DNA of 64,000 nt from contig NC_048545.1 of assembly GCF_902806685.2 (NCBI RefSeq), forward strand, positions 11,519,852-11,583,851. The letters run 5' to 3'. Each line of letters begins with the position of its first letter. Within the stretch, counting starts at the first letter, position 1. The notes beneath the pieces were generated by a model that saw only the letters and a list, made by a program, of their open reading frames with translations, was not told the origin of the DNA and did no database searches. The translations under genes and the position numbers were made by a program. Of the stretch, positions 12,704 through 26,381 are shown piece by piece. This DNA comes from Maniola hyperantus (Eukaryota; Arthropoda; Insecta; Lepidoptera; Nymphalidae).

Positions 12704-13619
12704 TTCGTATACCTACCTATAATAGTCAATCAGTAAACGTGCCATCAATGAAAAAAGATCTTTTAATTGAATTACATTTATTCTAAGCGAAGAAACCGCC
12801 TCCATCCCTACCACATACGGTATCAATTAAAAAACGCGCCGCATTTACACTTTCTACGGGCAGTCTACCAGTTTTCTCGTTTGTCTTAATTTCTAACAAC
12901 AAATGAATGGTGATCAAGTGGGCCGGGCTTATAGCTTATACTGTTTGTCGTGATGATAGAGTAATAACCTGAGGTTTTATTGCTATAAAATCGTTAATAC
13001 TGGATCTTTTACAAAATGGCTACAAAATGATCGTTCATTGATCAATTAAATCGATAAATATAAACTGTAGGTAACAGTGCCAGTTCGGTTGTTTATTTAA
13101 TTGCTCAGTAAAAACTATGTAGTTAGGCCAACTTAACGATATGGCATTTTCGTCCAGATAACCCTGATTAATGTGGAAGCAGTCTATTGTTGCCTCTCTT
13201 TAATCAGTGCACCCTACTAGGCTAGTTTATCGATGACCGTGAGGCTAGTTTATCAAGTCCTAGTCGCTCAGCATGCTATGAAAAAAGCTATGCTTGGAAT
13301 TTCTTTGAGGAATAAAGTCCGAAACGAAGTGATTCGGTAAATAAAGTGACTGGTCTCTGGTTCTTATGCAAATTTCCTCGCAAATTTCCATTTACCTCCA
13401 GTCAACTTAATTCACGTTTAACATCATAACTAGAGCATAGGTCTCGTCTGGTTAGCAAAATGGATAGTCGCCCTTATAGTCGCCATTCTAACACCTTGGA
13501 ACCCCAACGTTTATGGGTTCTTCGAGATAACTGCTCGACCCATGGATTCCTGCCTCGCAACTTGTCGAGCTTGCTGAGTATAAAATATAGCCAGTTCTGT
13601 GGGCAAGTAATATATAGGT

Positions 13620-13800
13620 ACAGTCCACGGCAGAAAGTAATGTACATCGGCCTTTAGAATGACATTTCGGCTTTGTACAGCGTTGTCTCTGTCACTCATA
13701 CCTTGACGTTTTGTCGGTCTCAACGACAGAGAGACTCTTCTACAAATCTGCTATATCCTTCTAAATGTCGATGTACATTACTTTCTGCCGCGTAGTGTAC
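13620..13800 (-). mobile_element. Foldback MITE (AATGTACATCG family)
   Basis: Arms ACAGTCCACGGCAGAAAGTA and ATTACTTTCTGCCGCGTAGT; the reverse orientation of the copies at 28570 and 30039. Confidence 0.78.
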
Positions 13801-13806
13801 TTATTA

Positions 13807-14065
13807 ACCGACTTCAAAAAAGGAGGAGGTTCTCAATTCGTCGGAATCTTTTTAATAATCTTCTCTATATATAAAAATGAAACGCTAAATTTAAACGCTC
13901 GAGAACAGCTGAACCGATTTCGCTAACTCTTTTTTTTATAATATTCCTTGAAGTATGAGGATGGTTCTTACGGAGAGAAAATTAAAAAAAATTGTAAGTA
14001 TTAAAAAAATTAAAAAATAAAGAACCGACTGTTAGGCGGTACGAAGTTCGCCGGGTAAGCTATTC
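13807..14065 (+). repeat. Lepidopteran interspersed repeats (two joined)
   Basis: CCGACTTCAAAAAAGGAGGA (shared with 63757) is followed by CTCTATATATAAAAATGAAA and a block ending GGCGGTACGAAGTTCGCCGG GTAAGCT, a Helitron-like end. Confidence 0.6.
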
Positions 14066-14464
14066 TTAATATAAATGTTTGATGAAACTTATGTTGGGGG
14101 TCCTTTATTGATCACTGGATGACTACTAAGGCAGTAAAACTCTAGGTTTATAGGTAAGACAAGAAAAGGAGGTTACTACGCCGCAATGCTAGAAGAAAGT
14201 GTCGAAAATGTAAGTAAACGCCCACGTAGGTAAACCTTCTCGGCATTAATTATAAACAGCCGAGAATGCTAACGAAGCTCTCACGTACGTGCCATGCCCT
14301 TGTGTGTACATTTTCGGCTTTCCGAAGTCAAGGAGAAAGGGTTTTGGCCTTGAATTTTTGAGGTATTTATTGGAGGTTTTTAAAGAGTGTTAAAAAAAAA
14401 TAAGTCCGTATCGCCATTGCAAGAACTGATAAGAGTTAATAATTATTATACTTGCACTTGATAA

Positions 14465-14740
14465 ATCAGAAGGATAGCACACGAAGGGTTCCGTACTATC
14501 GTACGAGATAGGTATAACACTATGCACGTTTTAATTTTTTATAATTTGTTGTAAATGCGACAACAGAAATACTTACACTTTGTGAAAACTTACTCTCAAC
14601 CTGTTACGATTTACGATTCATGCGACGGGTACAGCCGACTGACAGACAGACGGACAGACGTACGGACGGACGGACAGCGGTAGTTTAGTAATAGGATCCC
14701 GTTGGCACCCCTCGAGTACTGAACCCTACAAATGCACAGT
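14465..14740 (+). repeat. GGTTCCGTAC-type interspersed repeat
   Basis: GAAGGGTTCCGTACTATCGT, then (GACG)n-like DNA at 14640-14682 and AATAGGATCCCGTTGGCACC. It is followed within about 30 bases by a Helitron. Confidence 0.6.
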
Positions 14741-14771
14741 TCCTGTAGGTGAAGTCGCGGTTTTGCCCGCT

Positions 14772-15002
14772 AGCTAGATTCATATAAAAGTAAAAGGTGT
14801 CTGACTGACTGACTGACTTACTGATCTATCAATGCACAGCTCAAACCACTGGACGGATCGGGCTGAAATTTGGCATGCAGATAGCTATTATGGCGTAGGA
14901 ATCCGTTAAGAAAGGATTTTCGAAATTTTAACCATTTAGGGGATAATATAGGGGTTTGAAATTTGTGTAGTCCACGCGGACGAAGTCGCGAGGATAAGCT
15001 AG
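14772..15002 (+). mobile_element. Lep1-type non-autonomous Helitron
   Basis: Has (CTGA)n near the 5' end, the CTGGACGGATCGGGCTGAAA core, a 3' hairpin (CGCGGACGAAGTCGCG), and ends AAGCTAG|T. These match the known lepidopteran Lep1-like Helitrons. Confidence 0.82.
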
Positions 15003-15321
15003 TAAAATATAATTTCCGTTGTCACTTATTAAACTAAGTACTTATTTGACTAATGATTTCCTGATATCAAAAACGACCTATTTCTTCATAATTATAATAA
15101 TTTTGTCGAAGAGATAACTGACATTTTCAATTTATTAATTTATGCTGCATCTTAACTTTCACTTTTTGTGTCGGTTATGTTTTACAATTTTCTAGTCAAA
15201 CTAGGTGAATGGAGCAATAAATTAGTAAGTCATTGATTCTACATAAACTTGATATATTAAGGCGAATACGGTCTATATATGCTGATACTTTTTGTACGCT
15301 ATAAAGTCGTATACCTATTTA

Positions 15322-15532
15322 TCTATATTTAAATATAAAAAGGAAAAGGTGACTGACTGACTGATTTTTCAACGGACTGATACGGCTGAAATTTTGCATG
15401 CAGGTAGCTGACGTAGGTTATGACGTAGCATCCGCTAAGAAAGAATTTTTAAAAATTCAACCGCTAAGGGGGTGAAATAGGAGTTTGAAATTTGTGTAGT
15501 CCACGCGGACGCAGTCACGAGCATAAGCTGGT
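15322..15532 (+). mobile_element. Lep1-type non-autonomous Helitron
   Basis: Same structure as 14772-15002. It ends AAGCTGG|T, which still fits CTRR. Confidence 0.8.
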
Positions 15533-15540
15533 TTTTCATT

Positions 15541-15590
15541 ATTTTTTATTCCGATACAAGTTAGCCCTTGACTGCAAATCATATTTAAAT
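15541..15590 (-). repeat. Second SINE family, tail fragment
   Basis: CCGATACAAGTTAGCCCTTG after a TTTTTTATT run; directly follows the Helitron ending at 15532. Confidence 0.6.
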
Positions 15591-17271
15591 TGTTACGTTT
15601 TTACACTTTCCACGTGTAATCCTTACAAGGTCTATCAACGATGAACCGTGCTGAGCTCCCAAGGCCGTATCGGATAGTCAAGGCCACCAGCCCACAGACT
15701 AATAAATTAGCTGCAAGAGATAAACAGTGACGCGTTAATCCTTACAACCGGAATAGTGTAAAGATAAAGGAAATACGTTCAAGCTATTTTAGCGTTTAAG
15801 TTAAATCCATTAGAAAACATTTTGGTATGTGGTCATTTGTGAAACCAGTGCTTCGTTTTCTCAGTACTTGCAGCAGTGTTTCCCAAAATTTTCTTCGGTG
15901 GCCTACTTATAATTTTATCCTTTAAATAAATAAATAAAATATCCTTTGCCCAGTTTACTAAAATTATTAACCCGTAAGTATTCTAACAAATTGGTGATTC
16001 ATCTATAAAAAAAATATATAAATCTATAATTCTAAATTCACCCAAAAAACAAAAAAAAAGTTGTTGGTTCAAGTAGGCTTTAAGATTTTGAACGACGAAC
16101 TTTTTTTACCGTTTAGATTACCATGGATCGCAGATTTATTTTATTTACAAACATAAATTGCATGGCAGGAAACACAGAAATAGGGCAAAATTATCTGTAT
16201 TTCTAATATTAAAAGGCTTCCACCACTTGAAATAGTTAATAGTTTAAATGCTCAAGTGGAGACGCTACGCGTAGTAAGCTACCATTCGATTAAGTGAGTG
16301 AGGCACAACTTTTTATTGACCATTATTTTTTGCTTTTGAAGTAAACCTACTTAGCGGCGATTGTGTGGGCACCTAATTAATGGCAAAAATGAAACGAGCA
16401 AACGAAAAAGATTTTTACGGTCGCGTTACGTAGCTGATACCTGAATTTATTAGCCTGACATTGGCATTGAAGCTACTATTTAGGAACCACTGGCTTAAAG
16501 GAATGCTAGGAAAGCGCGGGTAGGCAGTACGTGCTCAGCTTACTGCAGTTCGCCACAAAACGGCTGAATCGATTGTGATTCCTCGACGCAAACTAATTTA
16601 GATTCGCGCGAAGATTCTACGTGTATTGTGATAGTAGGTACAAACTTCAAGTTCCTAGAATTGAGTTATTGAATTTTAAATATGCCCCCAAATGGCATGG
16701 TCCGAAATAAAGAGCGGAGCGAGACCAATAATAATTAATCTATGAAGTGAGTATTTATTTATTGCATACCTCTGAAGTCTGAGCTCTGACTATCGCAACC
16801 TCAGAACAAGGACTATTAGAAGTAGCCCTATTGTGACACTTACTGTTAGAGCGAGATAGCTAAATGCATTAAAGCTCTTATTAGAACGTGACAAAATGAT
16901 TATGTTTTGTCCTTATCACCGTGGCCACTTTTTTTTGTTTGTCCAAATGTATTTGTACGTGAGGTTTTGGCAAACAACGTGAAGTGAGGTTATGTTGACT
17001 CAAGTATTGTAAATAAATAATCGATTCGTTTTGTTGTTTTTTGTTTTTGAAGTTATTGTGCAATGGTGGGTTGCAGTAAGTATACTAGGCTACAATAGCT
17101 GAAGCGAACGTTAAATAGACGGAATAACATTTCACAAGTAAGTACGTCCTCTGCTTGAGCGAAAGGGACTGAGGGGGCCACGCTAGTTGCATATCTGGAC
17201 ATATCTGTGATCGCAACCCTGGAGTGCCTTTTCATCTCAACCCGTCGCGGACTATACCTACCTATCAGAAT
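15591..17271. other. No gene seen
   Basis: A 30-base piece at 16700-16735 (AGAGCGGAGCGAGACCAATA) recurs inverted at 255-290. No exon found. Confidence 0.5.
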
Positions 17272-17393
17272 ATTTTTTTTTTTTTGTTTTTTTAAATAGA
17301 TATAGCGAGCAAGCGAGCAGGCGGGTCACCTGATGTTAAGTGATTACCGCCGCCCATGAACATTTGCAGCACCAGAGGAAATATAAACCTGTC
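17272..17393 (-). mobile_element. 3' end of the same LINE family
   Basis: Starts with a T-run (poly(A) on the minus strand), then matches the 3' UTR and last codons of the copy at 55823-56557 in reverse complement (GCGAGCAAGCGAGCAGGCGG; CATGAACATTTGCAGCACCA). Only about 120 bases remain. Confidence 0.85.
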
Positions 17394-17614
17394 ACATACT
17401 AACCAAGGAAAATGATAACTTTCCTCAGCACTAATATACCATGCAGCGGCAACCAGATTATTATACTATTGGCCTGTCATAAGAACTGTAAGCCAAGGGC
17501 GATACTTGATTAGTAATTACATGCACATTAGCTCGTTAATCTGTCAGTATCAACTATTAACGTGTTACTAAATTAGCCACTTTGTAGAGCAATCAATAAA
17601 CTGTTTTCCTCACT

Positions 17615-17672
17615 ATAGTCCCAGACAGGTCGAAATGGCAACCGGGGTTTGAGGGGGCACGTCATCCGCGCT
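17615..17672 (+). repeat. Foldback MITE arm fragment
   Basis: TATAGTCCCAGACAGGTCGA AATGGC then ACCGGGG. Confidence 0.55.
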
Positions 17673-18379
17673 TGGCCTTAGGGTAGCGACACACCTGCTG
17701 AACGTACGACGCCGATACTTCAGAGACTGAACTATCGGTAGTTGTATTTGGTTGGCGTGACACACCAAACGCACCGAACATTCGGACAGGGCGGCGCCGG
17801 GCGTATAGTTCAGCGCTTACAGACAGACAGACAGACACACTTTCGCATTTATAATATTAAGTATGTATTATTATTCGGTTCGGTAACAACGTCGTCAAAA
17901 AGTCTATCCCTGGTCCAAAGGTGCCCCTCAAAATGGTAGCATAGCCACGCTGCTACATAGAAAAGTATTTTGAATTATTGATAAAGTTTCACAAAAAGTA
18001 CGACATACCGTTTGTAAGTTATAGTTGGGTACTGTTTTGTCCATTGCCATTTCTACCAATGGCGGCTCTACGTTCACAATGTACGCTCGTACAAACAAAT
18101 GCAGTGACGTGAATAATAAAGGCGATCCCCTGACCGCCATAAGATAAGGACAAAAACAAAATCGGTGAAAATGAGTTCATAGCACATTGATATAAATCCT
18201 GAAAAAAATCCAAAGATACACCTCTGTACATTTCATAAAGTGTGTCTGTTCTTGAAATTTACAAAAAAAATGCAAATTCCATTCGTTGTACTGTTTAGTT
18301 GTACTACTTTGATAGTGTGGTGTAGATATACTTTAGAGATCATAATTATCTCTAATAAACAGATAATATCTAGAAAACA

Positions 18380-18420
18380 GATTCGACTGAGAAAAAAATA
18401 ATTTTCTTTTCAGTCGAATC
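18380..18420. repeat. Inverted repeat (GATTCGACTG)
   Basis: GATTCGACTG and CAGTCGAATC around an A-rich then T-rich centre that can also pair in part. Confidence 0.75.
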
Positions 18421-18466
18421 GGCTTTCCAAATGCATAGTAAAATTTTGAGCTGCTAATAATTAAGT

Positions 18467-18575
18467 GCCATCAAGTGGCTGGATGTGGAAGGCGGAGGAC
18501 AGGGTGTGGTGGCGGTTACTAGGGAAGGCCTATGTTCGACAGTGGATGTCCGTAAGCTGATATGAAGATGATAAG
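18467..18575 (+). mobile_element. RTE-type LINE C-terminal fragment
   Basis: Open frame SGWMWKAEDRVWWRLLGKAY then VRQWMSVS and a stop, the usual end of RTE-clade reverse transcriptases (xxAYVQQWxxIG), followed by GATGAT-like tail sequence. Confidence 0.75.
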
Positions 18576-18601
18576 TGTCATAAGTTGGTTTACATGAAAT
18601 A

Positions 18602-18817
18602 CTTCATCATCATCATGATCAACCCAGTGCCGGCTCACTACAGAGCACGGGTCTCCTCTCAGAGAAAAGGGGTTTGGCCATAGTCTACCACGCTGGCCAT
18701 GTGCGGATTGGTAGACTTCACACACCTTTGAGAACATTGTGGAGAACTCTCAGGCATGCAGGTTTCCTCACGATGTTTTCCTTCACCGTTAAAGCAAATG
18801 ATGTTTAATTACTTAAA
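18602..18817 (-). mobile_element. tRNA-Arg-derived SINE, head missing
   Basis: Reverse complement of the SINE body and (ATG)n tail; truncated before the tRNA head. Confidence 0.82.
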
Positions 18818-20171
18818 ATTAAAATTAAATAGGTACGAACTTAAATTTTTATAATTTTTTATTTTAACGATGAGTATTTTATCAGGATCTTATTTTAAGC
18901 CGATGAGATAAAAATCATAGAATTGTACGCTCTTATTAAAGTTTATAAGCCAGCTTACAGAAAATAAGAAATGGCAAGATATCCGAGTCCTAAATAAAAC
19001 ATTTGCCACGCTTATTTCGAACTCAACATAGAATTGTTAAAGATTAATTATTTTAAGAGTGTGCAACTACATTTCTTGGATAATGTGTATCTATGGCAGA
19101 CCATAAAAATATTACAAAATTTTTGAACTCTATTACCCAAACAATACGGTTCAGAATGAAGTGGAACAATCAACTTGTGCGGTCCACTATAACACGGGCA
19201 AAAGTAAAAACACTTTCTTTGATATAAGTTGAAGATGGAACCGATAAGTTGACATTCCTCGGCTGTCGGAATTTAGTTCTTTTAAGAAATCTAGTGAGCA
19301 AATAGCCCCCGGGCGTTGCGGTGAATTTTTTACGACGATTTAGAAGCAGGAGATGAAATTAAGAGTTTTCTCTCTGACGTAGACGTGAGATAGTTCTTAA
19401 TTATATTAGATAAAGTTTTATATTTTTGAACATAAAGAATAAATAGCTTTTTATTAGTTTCTAACACAGCTATGACATGACTAACAATAAGAGACATGAC
19501 GAAACTACGAATAAGTAGGTATCCTTTTTATTTCGAAGTTGAAGAAAAAAAGAAGAAATTTTATTTTTCATTTTTATAACGAAATACCAGCCAACCTCCA
19601 ACTTGTTATTGTATAGTGGCAAGAGAAGAAGATGTTAAAATTCCACAAAAAAATATTCTGGCATAGGTAAACTTTTGACTGCACTTTTGCCGTGAAAAAT
19701 TGCTTTAGTACACTAAGTAGGTACCTGGGTATGGGTTATGGATATGGACCGAAGAATATTTATATTTTTATTGTGAGTTATGACAATGAAAGATATTAAG
19801 TAGGTACCTATATTTAGATGTGTATAAAAGATTTTAGATGTTAATTTGATCCAACCAGTTTTCTGCAAACAAAACAATATTCTGAAACGAATCCGATTAT
19901 CTACTACCTGACCCAGACATAATATTAAGTAAATATCTATAACGTTCGCAAAGCAAACCTAACAATTTCTAAGACCCCCAACATTTTTTACCTACATTTC
20001 GTATGTGGGTTACTAAAACTAGTTGTAAATGACACGAATTTTGCTGATACTTACATTCAGAACCAGTCTGCGATCACACGTGTTCTGGCTCAAATAAATA
20101 AATTAGACACGCTTTGTAAATTATTATTATGGGTAAGCCTATTTAGGTATTTAAATTATTTTATATTTTAC

Positions 20172-20215
20172 TACCTTATGCCTGCGACTTCATCCGCGTG
20201 GACTACACAAACTTT
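20172..20215 (-). repeat. Lep1-type Helitron 3' fragment
   Basis: GCGACTTCATCCGCGTGGAC only, the terminal hairpin. Confidence 0.55.
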
Positions 20216-21398
20216 AGCAACTAAAATAATATTCTTATTAGTCTTGTGTTATCGATGTGTTTGATATTGTTTTGTTGTCTGACCTTTGGAAAGGAATCAC
20301 AAATGGTTGACACCAAAGTCTTAGACCTACTTAGCAAAGCAGGAAATAAATAAAATCGACCAATGTTTTTTTTTAGTTTTATACTTCATGCCAACGACGC
20401 TGGTAACTCAATAGTTAAGAAATAGGGGTGAAACGTAAGAGCTTGTATGTGGTTAGAAATAATATCTGAGTACATAGGTACTAGTTAGGTAGGTACTATG
20501 TAGTTTACCTAATGACATTTAAAAAAAATAGATAGGTACCTAATTTTCAATCCAGTTTCCTCTCGTAACTAGCCTACACTAACTAAATAAACATAGAAAT
20601 CTAAAGTTAGCAAAGGAGTGCTCAAAGCACAGATTTTAATGTATAAGTAGGTACCTACTTATCTACGTGAAAAATAAAATGAAAGTGTAGTGGATTCAAA
20701 GATCAGTTTACTTTGAAACATTGTAGGAAAAATGCATCTTCGCTTCGCGCATCTCTGTCGCTTTGTGCTATGAGGCTTAGGATGCCTATCTACTGAAATA
20801 GAGTGGAGCAGAGACCTTAGTACACAATATACATTACACAAAGATGACATACTTAACCAATCAACGCGTCATCTATCAATCTGATTTTTATGCATAAAGG
20901 CTGCCGTCTACTAGGCTCGCCGTGCCGAGTCGAATCCTCCCCCGCTCCACTTAACTTCAGTGGGCAGGTACACTTAGAGGGCAAAAAACTGTTTGTATCA
21001 TTGCAGCAACACCACAAGCGAATGAACCACATAGAGCTACCAGAGTGAACTATAAACTACTATTAGATCATTAACCACTACAATACTATAATATTAAACC
21101 GACAACCAAATCGGTATCAAAACAAATTAATGTGAGTCAGAGTAGGTAGCTGATAATGGAATTCTGAACGCGTCCCGGCTGCCATTAACTAATGTCCCAT
21201 ACTAAATGATAAGAATTCCCTTTTGTTAGTCCACTATAACCGTTCGAATGAATAATACGCTTACGTCAACGTCCGTGACAAAGATTTTTTTTACTTAAAA
21301 AAAGTTGTTTATACCATTTTGCAACTAAAACAAATAAACATTTAAAATTTAACGTTTCTTTCAAAAGTTAACCAATAAAAAGTTTTGTTTATTAAAAA

Positions 21399-24300
21399 AT
21401 GTCAAGTGTAATTTATTTTTTGGTGATGTTAGTGACTGCAAATGTGGTTTCGAGCAGAATTGTAAATAACAGGAAATGTCCAGAAGTCCGAGCGGTTCCG
21501 CATTTTGATTTGTCGCAGGTAGGATATGTAAGAGGAGAAAGATGAAAGAGAAGGAAGAAGAGCCAGACCGTGGCAGTAATGGTAGGCCAACAAGGTTATT
21601 GCTAGGAGAAAGGAGGGGTTTTTAGTCGGTAGGAGTCAGGCACTATGTCCATGTGGATTTTCCCCTACTATGAAAAAAAAGGTAGGATATGTAATGAAAA
21701 GTTACCCTTTGACTGCGATCTTACTTGGGGGAACCTACGTAACAGTGTTAGAAGGAAGCGGCTACTTTGGAAGGGATGGAGCAGTTTCCATGTCATACCC
21801 ATATATTATACCTATTTCTAGTGTTTCTGCTATGGTGTACAATAAAGAATATCTTACTTTTTTTTTTAATGAAAATATTACATTTATCTTACTTTTTATT
21901 TAATGAAACAAAACTTAAAGCTAAGCCTTATTTAATTACTAGGTATACAAATCATGGCCGCGTGGAATGGTGCCAAGAATACTGGCTGCATTTCTGCGTT
22001 AGACAGCCAGGCTGATCCATTTCGCAAAAAATGAGTCAGCCCTTTTACTTTTAAACATACCTGTAATCGGTTTCTAAGTGACATCGTAACGGCTGCAGAA
22101 AGCCACAGCTGATCCTAGGCTTAAAGATTTGTCAGTGAGTACATAAAAAATATACTCGTAGCTACTTATAACTTCAGGGAGTGATGGAACATTATCGAAA
22201 TTAATGTTCCTGTACGTAGGAGGAAATAAAATGCTTAGAAAATTCTGGAAAAGATAACAATGGATTATGGAATATTTTTGCTGTCAACATCAATAGGTTA
22301 AAGTCTCAAGTGACAAGTCTACATATACTTAGTCGACTTCAAATTGCTGTAGAGTTAGATAAAGTAGTTTGTGGACCTACGGTACATTGCCAAATTTAAT
22401 ATGTGCAATGGATTATCTTAGCTTACTACTTACTTACGCAAATTATGTATCAAAAAGTTATAGGTGTAACGTAACGCATAATATATATCTCGTAATATAT
22501 CTAATTACTTATCAATATTTATGTGCGTAAGTAAAATAAAAGTTACAATCGTTATCAAGCATGCATCCGGCGCCTACGCACCGAATGATTTCAAATGAGT
22601 TTTATATATACCTATTTATTACAATTTTTGTGTATTACAAATTATAATACTTACTTACAATGCAGTTCATACAACAGCTTTGTAACAATTAAGAAGACCT
22701 ATTCAGTTTTTGCAGTTTACGCTCTACCTGATAAAGGCTGAAAATGCTTCTTAGGCGCAACGCAAACCTGCAGAGTAGAGTAGAGTCAAGGGGCCGCGTC
22801 TTTTGGGTATGCCTTATTTCCTTTGACATAGAGACACGCCTCCGTATTTTGTGTTCATGAGACCAAGGTGAACCGTATATCAAAGTAAATAAAGCTGAGT
22901 TTAAACTTTAAGTTGCTATTAAAAAATACGACTCTACTTCGGCTTCCGTATAGGTATGCGTCAGACTTAAGCGTTTCAGTACGATGCCCTGTAAAATCCA
23001 ATTATTTAGGTCTATATGGATCTATACACTACAACTTTAGTACATTCATCTTAGGTCGATAAAAACGAATTAAAACACAATATGTTTTTTTACCCCATCA
23101 ATTCTCTGTCTTCAGAATTTATATTTAAATCTGCATGATTTCTTAGCATTTTGTGTTTCATAAATATTCGATGCCCTGCTTGCAATAGGTACACTGTAGT
23201 CAGTACAGTTAGCAAAGACTACCAATATATGTAATAAATAAATCAGCCAAAGAGAATTTAGTGCACCCAAAGGCCGTTTCTCTTTTTATAATTTGTAGAC
23301 CTATAAATTACGAAAATATGTAAAACACATCTTAATTAAGAGCCCATAAAAAACCGGCTAGGCTTTCAAAAATTCTAGAAAGATGTTAAATGCCTATCTG
23401 TATCTAGGTAGATATCTTCAGAGAAATCTTTGCAGCGATCCGTACTGAAAGTTAGATAGAAATAAAGCACATAATCTTTTGTGGCCTTTTTTCGTGAGTG
23501 GCTTTGTGTAGGTACTAGATAGGTAGTAGATTGCTGTATAAGAATAAGAATTAGATCAAAATAATCAGTTTATCAAGTACTACCTGATGCCCGCGACTTC
23601 GTCCGCGTGGATTTAGGTTTTCAAAATCCCGTGGGAACACTTTTCCGGGGTAAAAAGTAGCCTATGTATTAATTCAGAGTATAATCTATGCTCATTCCAA
23701 ATTTTGAGCCAAATCCGTTCAGTAGTTTTTGCGTGAAGGAGTAACAAACATACACACACACACACATACAAACTTTTGCCTTTATAATATTATATTAAAT
23801 AATATTAGTGTGAAGTGTGATTTTGACCACTATGCGTAACCCGTAATGTCTGCAACCCTCTGCGTAGTGCGTAGTGCGTAGTGCGTAGGTAAAACAATAA
23901 TAATTGTCAAGCTAACAAGAAGTTGGTTAGAATCAACGTCCTCTATGTAGGTAAGCTGTGATAGGCTAATGGTTAGGATGTCCGCCTTCTAATCGGAGGT
24001 CGGGGGTTCTATCCCGGGCACGCACCTCTAACTTTTCGGAGTTATGTGCGTTTTAATTAATTAAATATCACTTTCTTTAACGGTGAAGGAAAACATCGTG
24101 AGAAAACCTGCATGCCTGAGAGTTCTCCGAGGGGGCTTCACACACCTTTAAGAGCTGGAGCTGGAGATCTCAAAGGTGTGTGAAGTGCACGCACATGGCC
24201 AGCGTGGTAGAGTATGGAAAAAAAACCCTTCTAACTCTGAGAGGAGACCCGTGCTCTGTAGTGAGCCGGTGATGGGTTGATCATGATGATGGTGATGATG

Positions 24301-26349
24301 TTGTGGTCATGGATGTCATAAAGTATAATCTTAACAATGTTAACGAAGTACATCAGTAATCAGTATGCACTGCATTGACACTAATACTTTTTTGGAGTTG
24401 CATTTATGCATCAAAGTGTACCTACCTACATAATTAAATTACAGAACCCCACCTTACAAAATACATTCATTCTTATCCAATTTTTACACAATTTATTTGA
24501 TAGCTAGACTAGACTCTATCAAAACATTTAGACTTGGCCTACCTATTATGTCGCGATTAGAAGAGTTGTAGGGGCTATAAATCTTTGTGATCGATTTATA
24601 AAAGTTAATTTTGTAGTCTTGCTGTGGGGGGCGGCGCGCGGTGCGCTTTTTGAAACCCGGAATGCAAATTTTAAGATGAAAAGTTATGGCTAATAAATAA
24701 CTAACAGCTAACACCAGATCAGGAAATACCTATCTAAATTAATAATGCTGTCTTGACAATCATTTCAATATACTTACCTATTGAAATCGTAAAGATCAGT
24801 AGGAGGTGGGGTCAACGTTCAAATCTAACCTTCCGATTATTGTCGTACGGCATATCTACATAATCCTAATCCTAATAATATTATAAATGTGAAAGTGTGG
24901 ATGTTTGGAGGTTTGGATGTTTGTTACTCAATCTCGCATAAACTACTGGACGGATTTGGCTGAATGGAGATAGATTATACCCTGGATTAACACATAGGTC
25001 ATTAAATTTTTCTTAGGTACTCTTTTTTTTCTTATTTTTTTTATTTAACTTTTTATAATTTCTAGATTTTACCAGTTTAACCTATACCTCCTAGTTATGA
25101 AATATCTTACCAATGGTATTTTTTATTATTTTTAATGCATATAACTTTAGTTTCCTAATACTATCCGTATTAATTACCGAGGTTCCAATTATTTATTGAT
25201 GCTCCCTTAGGGGTTGAATTTTCGAAAATCCTTTCGTAGCGGATGCTCTCGTCATAATAACTATCTGCATGCCAAATTTCAGCCCGATGCATCCAGTTGT
25301 TTGAATTGTGCGTTGATAGATCAGTCTGTCAGTCAGTCACTTTTCCTTTTATATATTTAGAAAAACAAAGGTGTCGTACCCCCATATCTATCGCTATTAG
25401 TAAATACCTAGTAACGGTACATCACATTAGCATAGTTTGAGATCACTTGATCAGCTAATTTATATTTAACGACATGCTTTATGCAAATACCGTCGATAGT
25501 TAAAGTTGATTTGTGTTTGCAAAATATTCAACGAAAGTTACACATAGCTTTTTACAATTTGTTAAAGGCAGTCACAATATGAATTTTTAAATAGTAGGTA
25601 GATAATTATTTCACAAATATGTCACAATAACGTGGTCATAAAAATTATGAATAACCAGCTGATTTTTGTATGCAGCTTAGTAAATACTTGTACCTACAAT
25701 GAAATGGCCAAATAGTCCTACAAATTTAGTGGCACGTTTTCCCAGTCCTACGCTTAGAAGTTGTCCATTTTACGGTTACAATTTTTTCATTTCAACGAAA
25801 TTCAGCCTGTTATTAATCAGAAAAAAAATCCCTTGGCGGCTGTTGGACTGTTAGAACTGTCGTGAACAGTGCTGAAAACTTTATAGTGCGACAATGAAAG
25901 CTTGCCGGCAAAAAAAATCTATACTGTCGTCAGTTACCTACTTACTACTACTGCGAGGATCTTTAATTTGTGAGATCATCATCATCATCGTACGTCATCG
26001 AGTACGTACGAGTCACTACTCAAGATACAAAAAATATAATAATGTAAATAGGTAGGTACCACACTTTAGAACACAATTTTTTTATTTTTTTTATACCTAC
26101 CATAGATTCAAATTTATTTATTCAAAAATGTTGTACAAGACAAAGACTCCTTAAAACAAGTACACATAAAAAAGGTAGAAACAATAAAAATATGAGAACA
26201 CAAAGGAGTGCTTTGGCGTCCGTGCTAACCTAACCTACCGTAGGTTAGGTTACCTGTGTTACGGGCGCCGCGGCCTTCCCTTGGATCCATCGATTAATAT
26301 TGGAGTACAAATTTAAATTAGGCTATTTTAGTAACAATATTGTGTGTGC

Positions 26350-26381
<32 letters not shown>

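Larger units (their letters stand above)
10801..13619. other. No gene seen apart from listed repeats
   Basis: Three MITE or Helitron pieces are listed separately. Otherwise AT-rich unique DNA. Confidence 0.5.
17673..21398. other. No gene seen upstream of the lipocalin, apart from listed repeats
   Basis: Apart from the RTE piece, a SINE and a Helitron end, this is AT-rich unique DNA. No clear core promoter was found before 21399. Confidence 0.45.
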
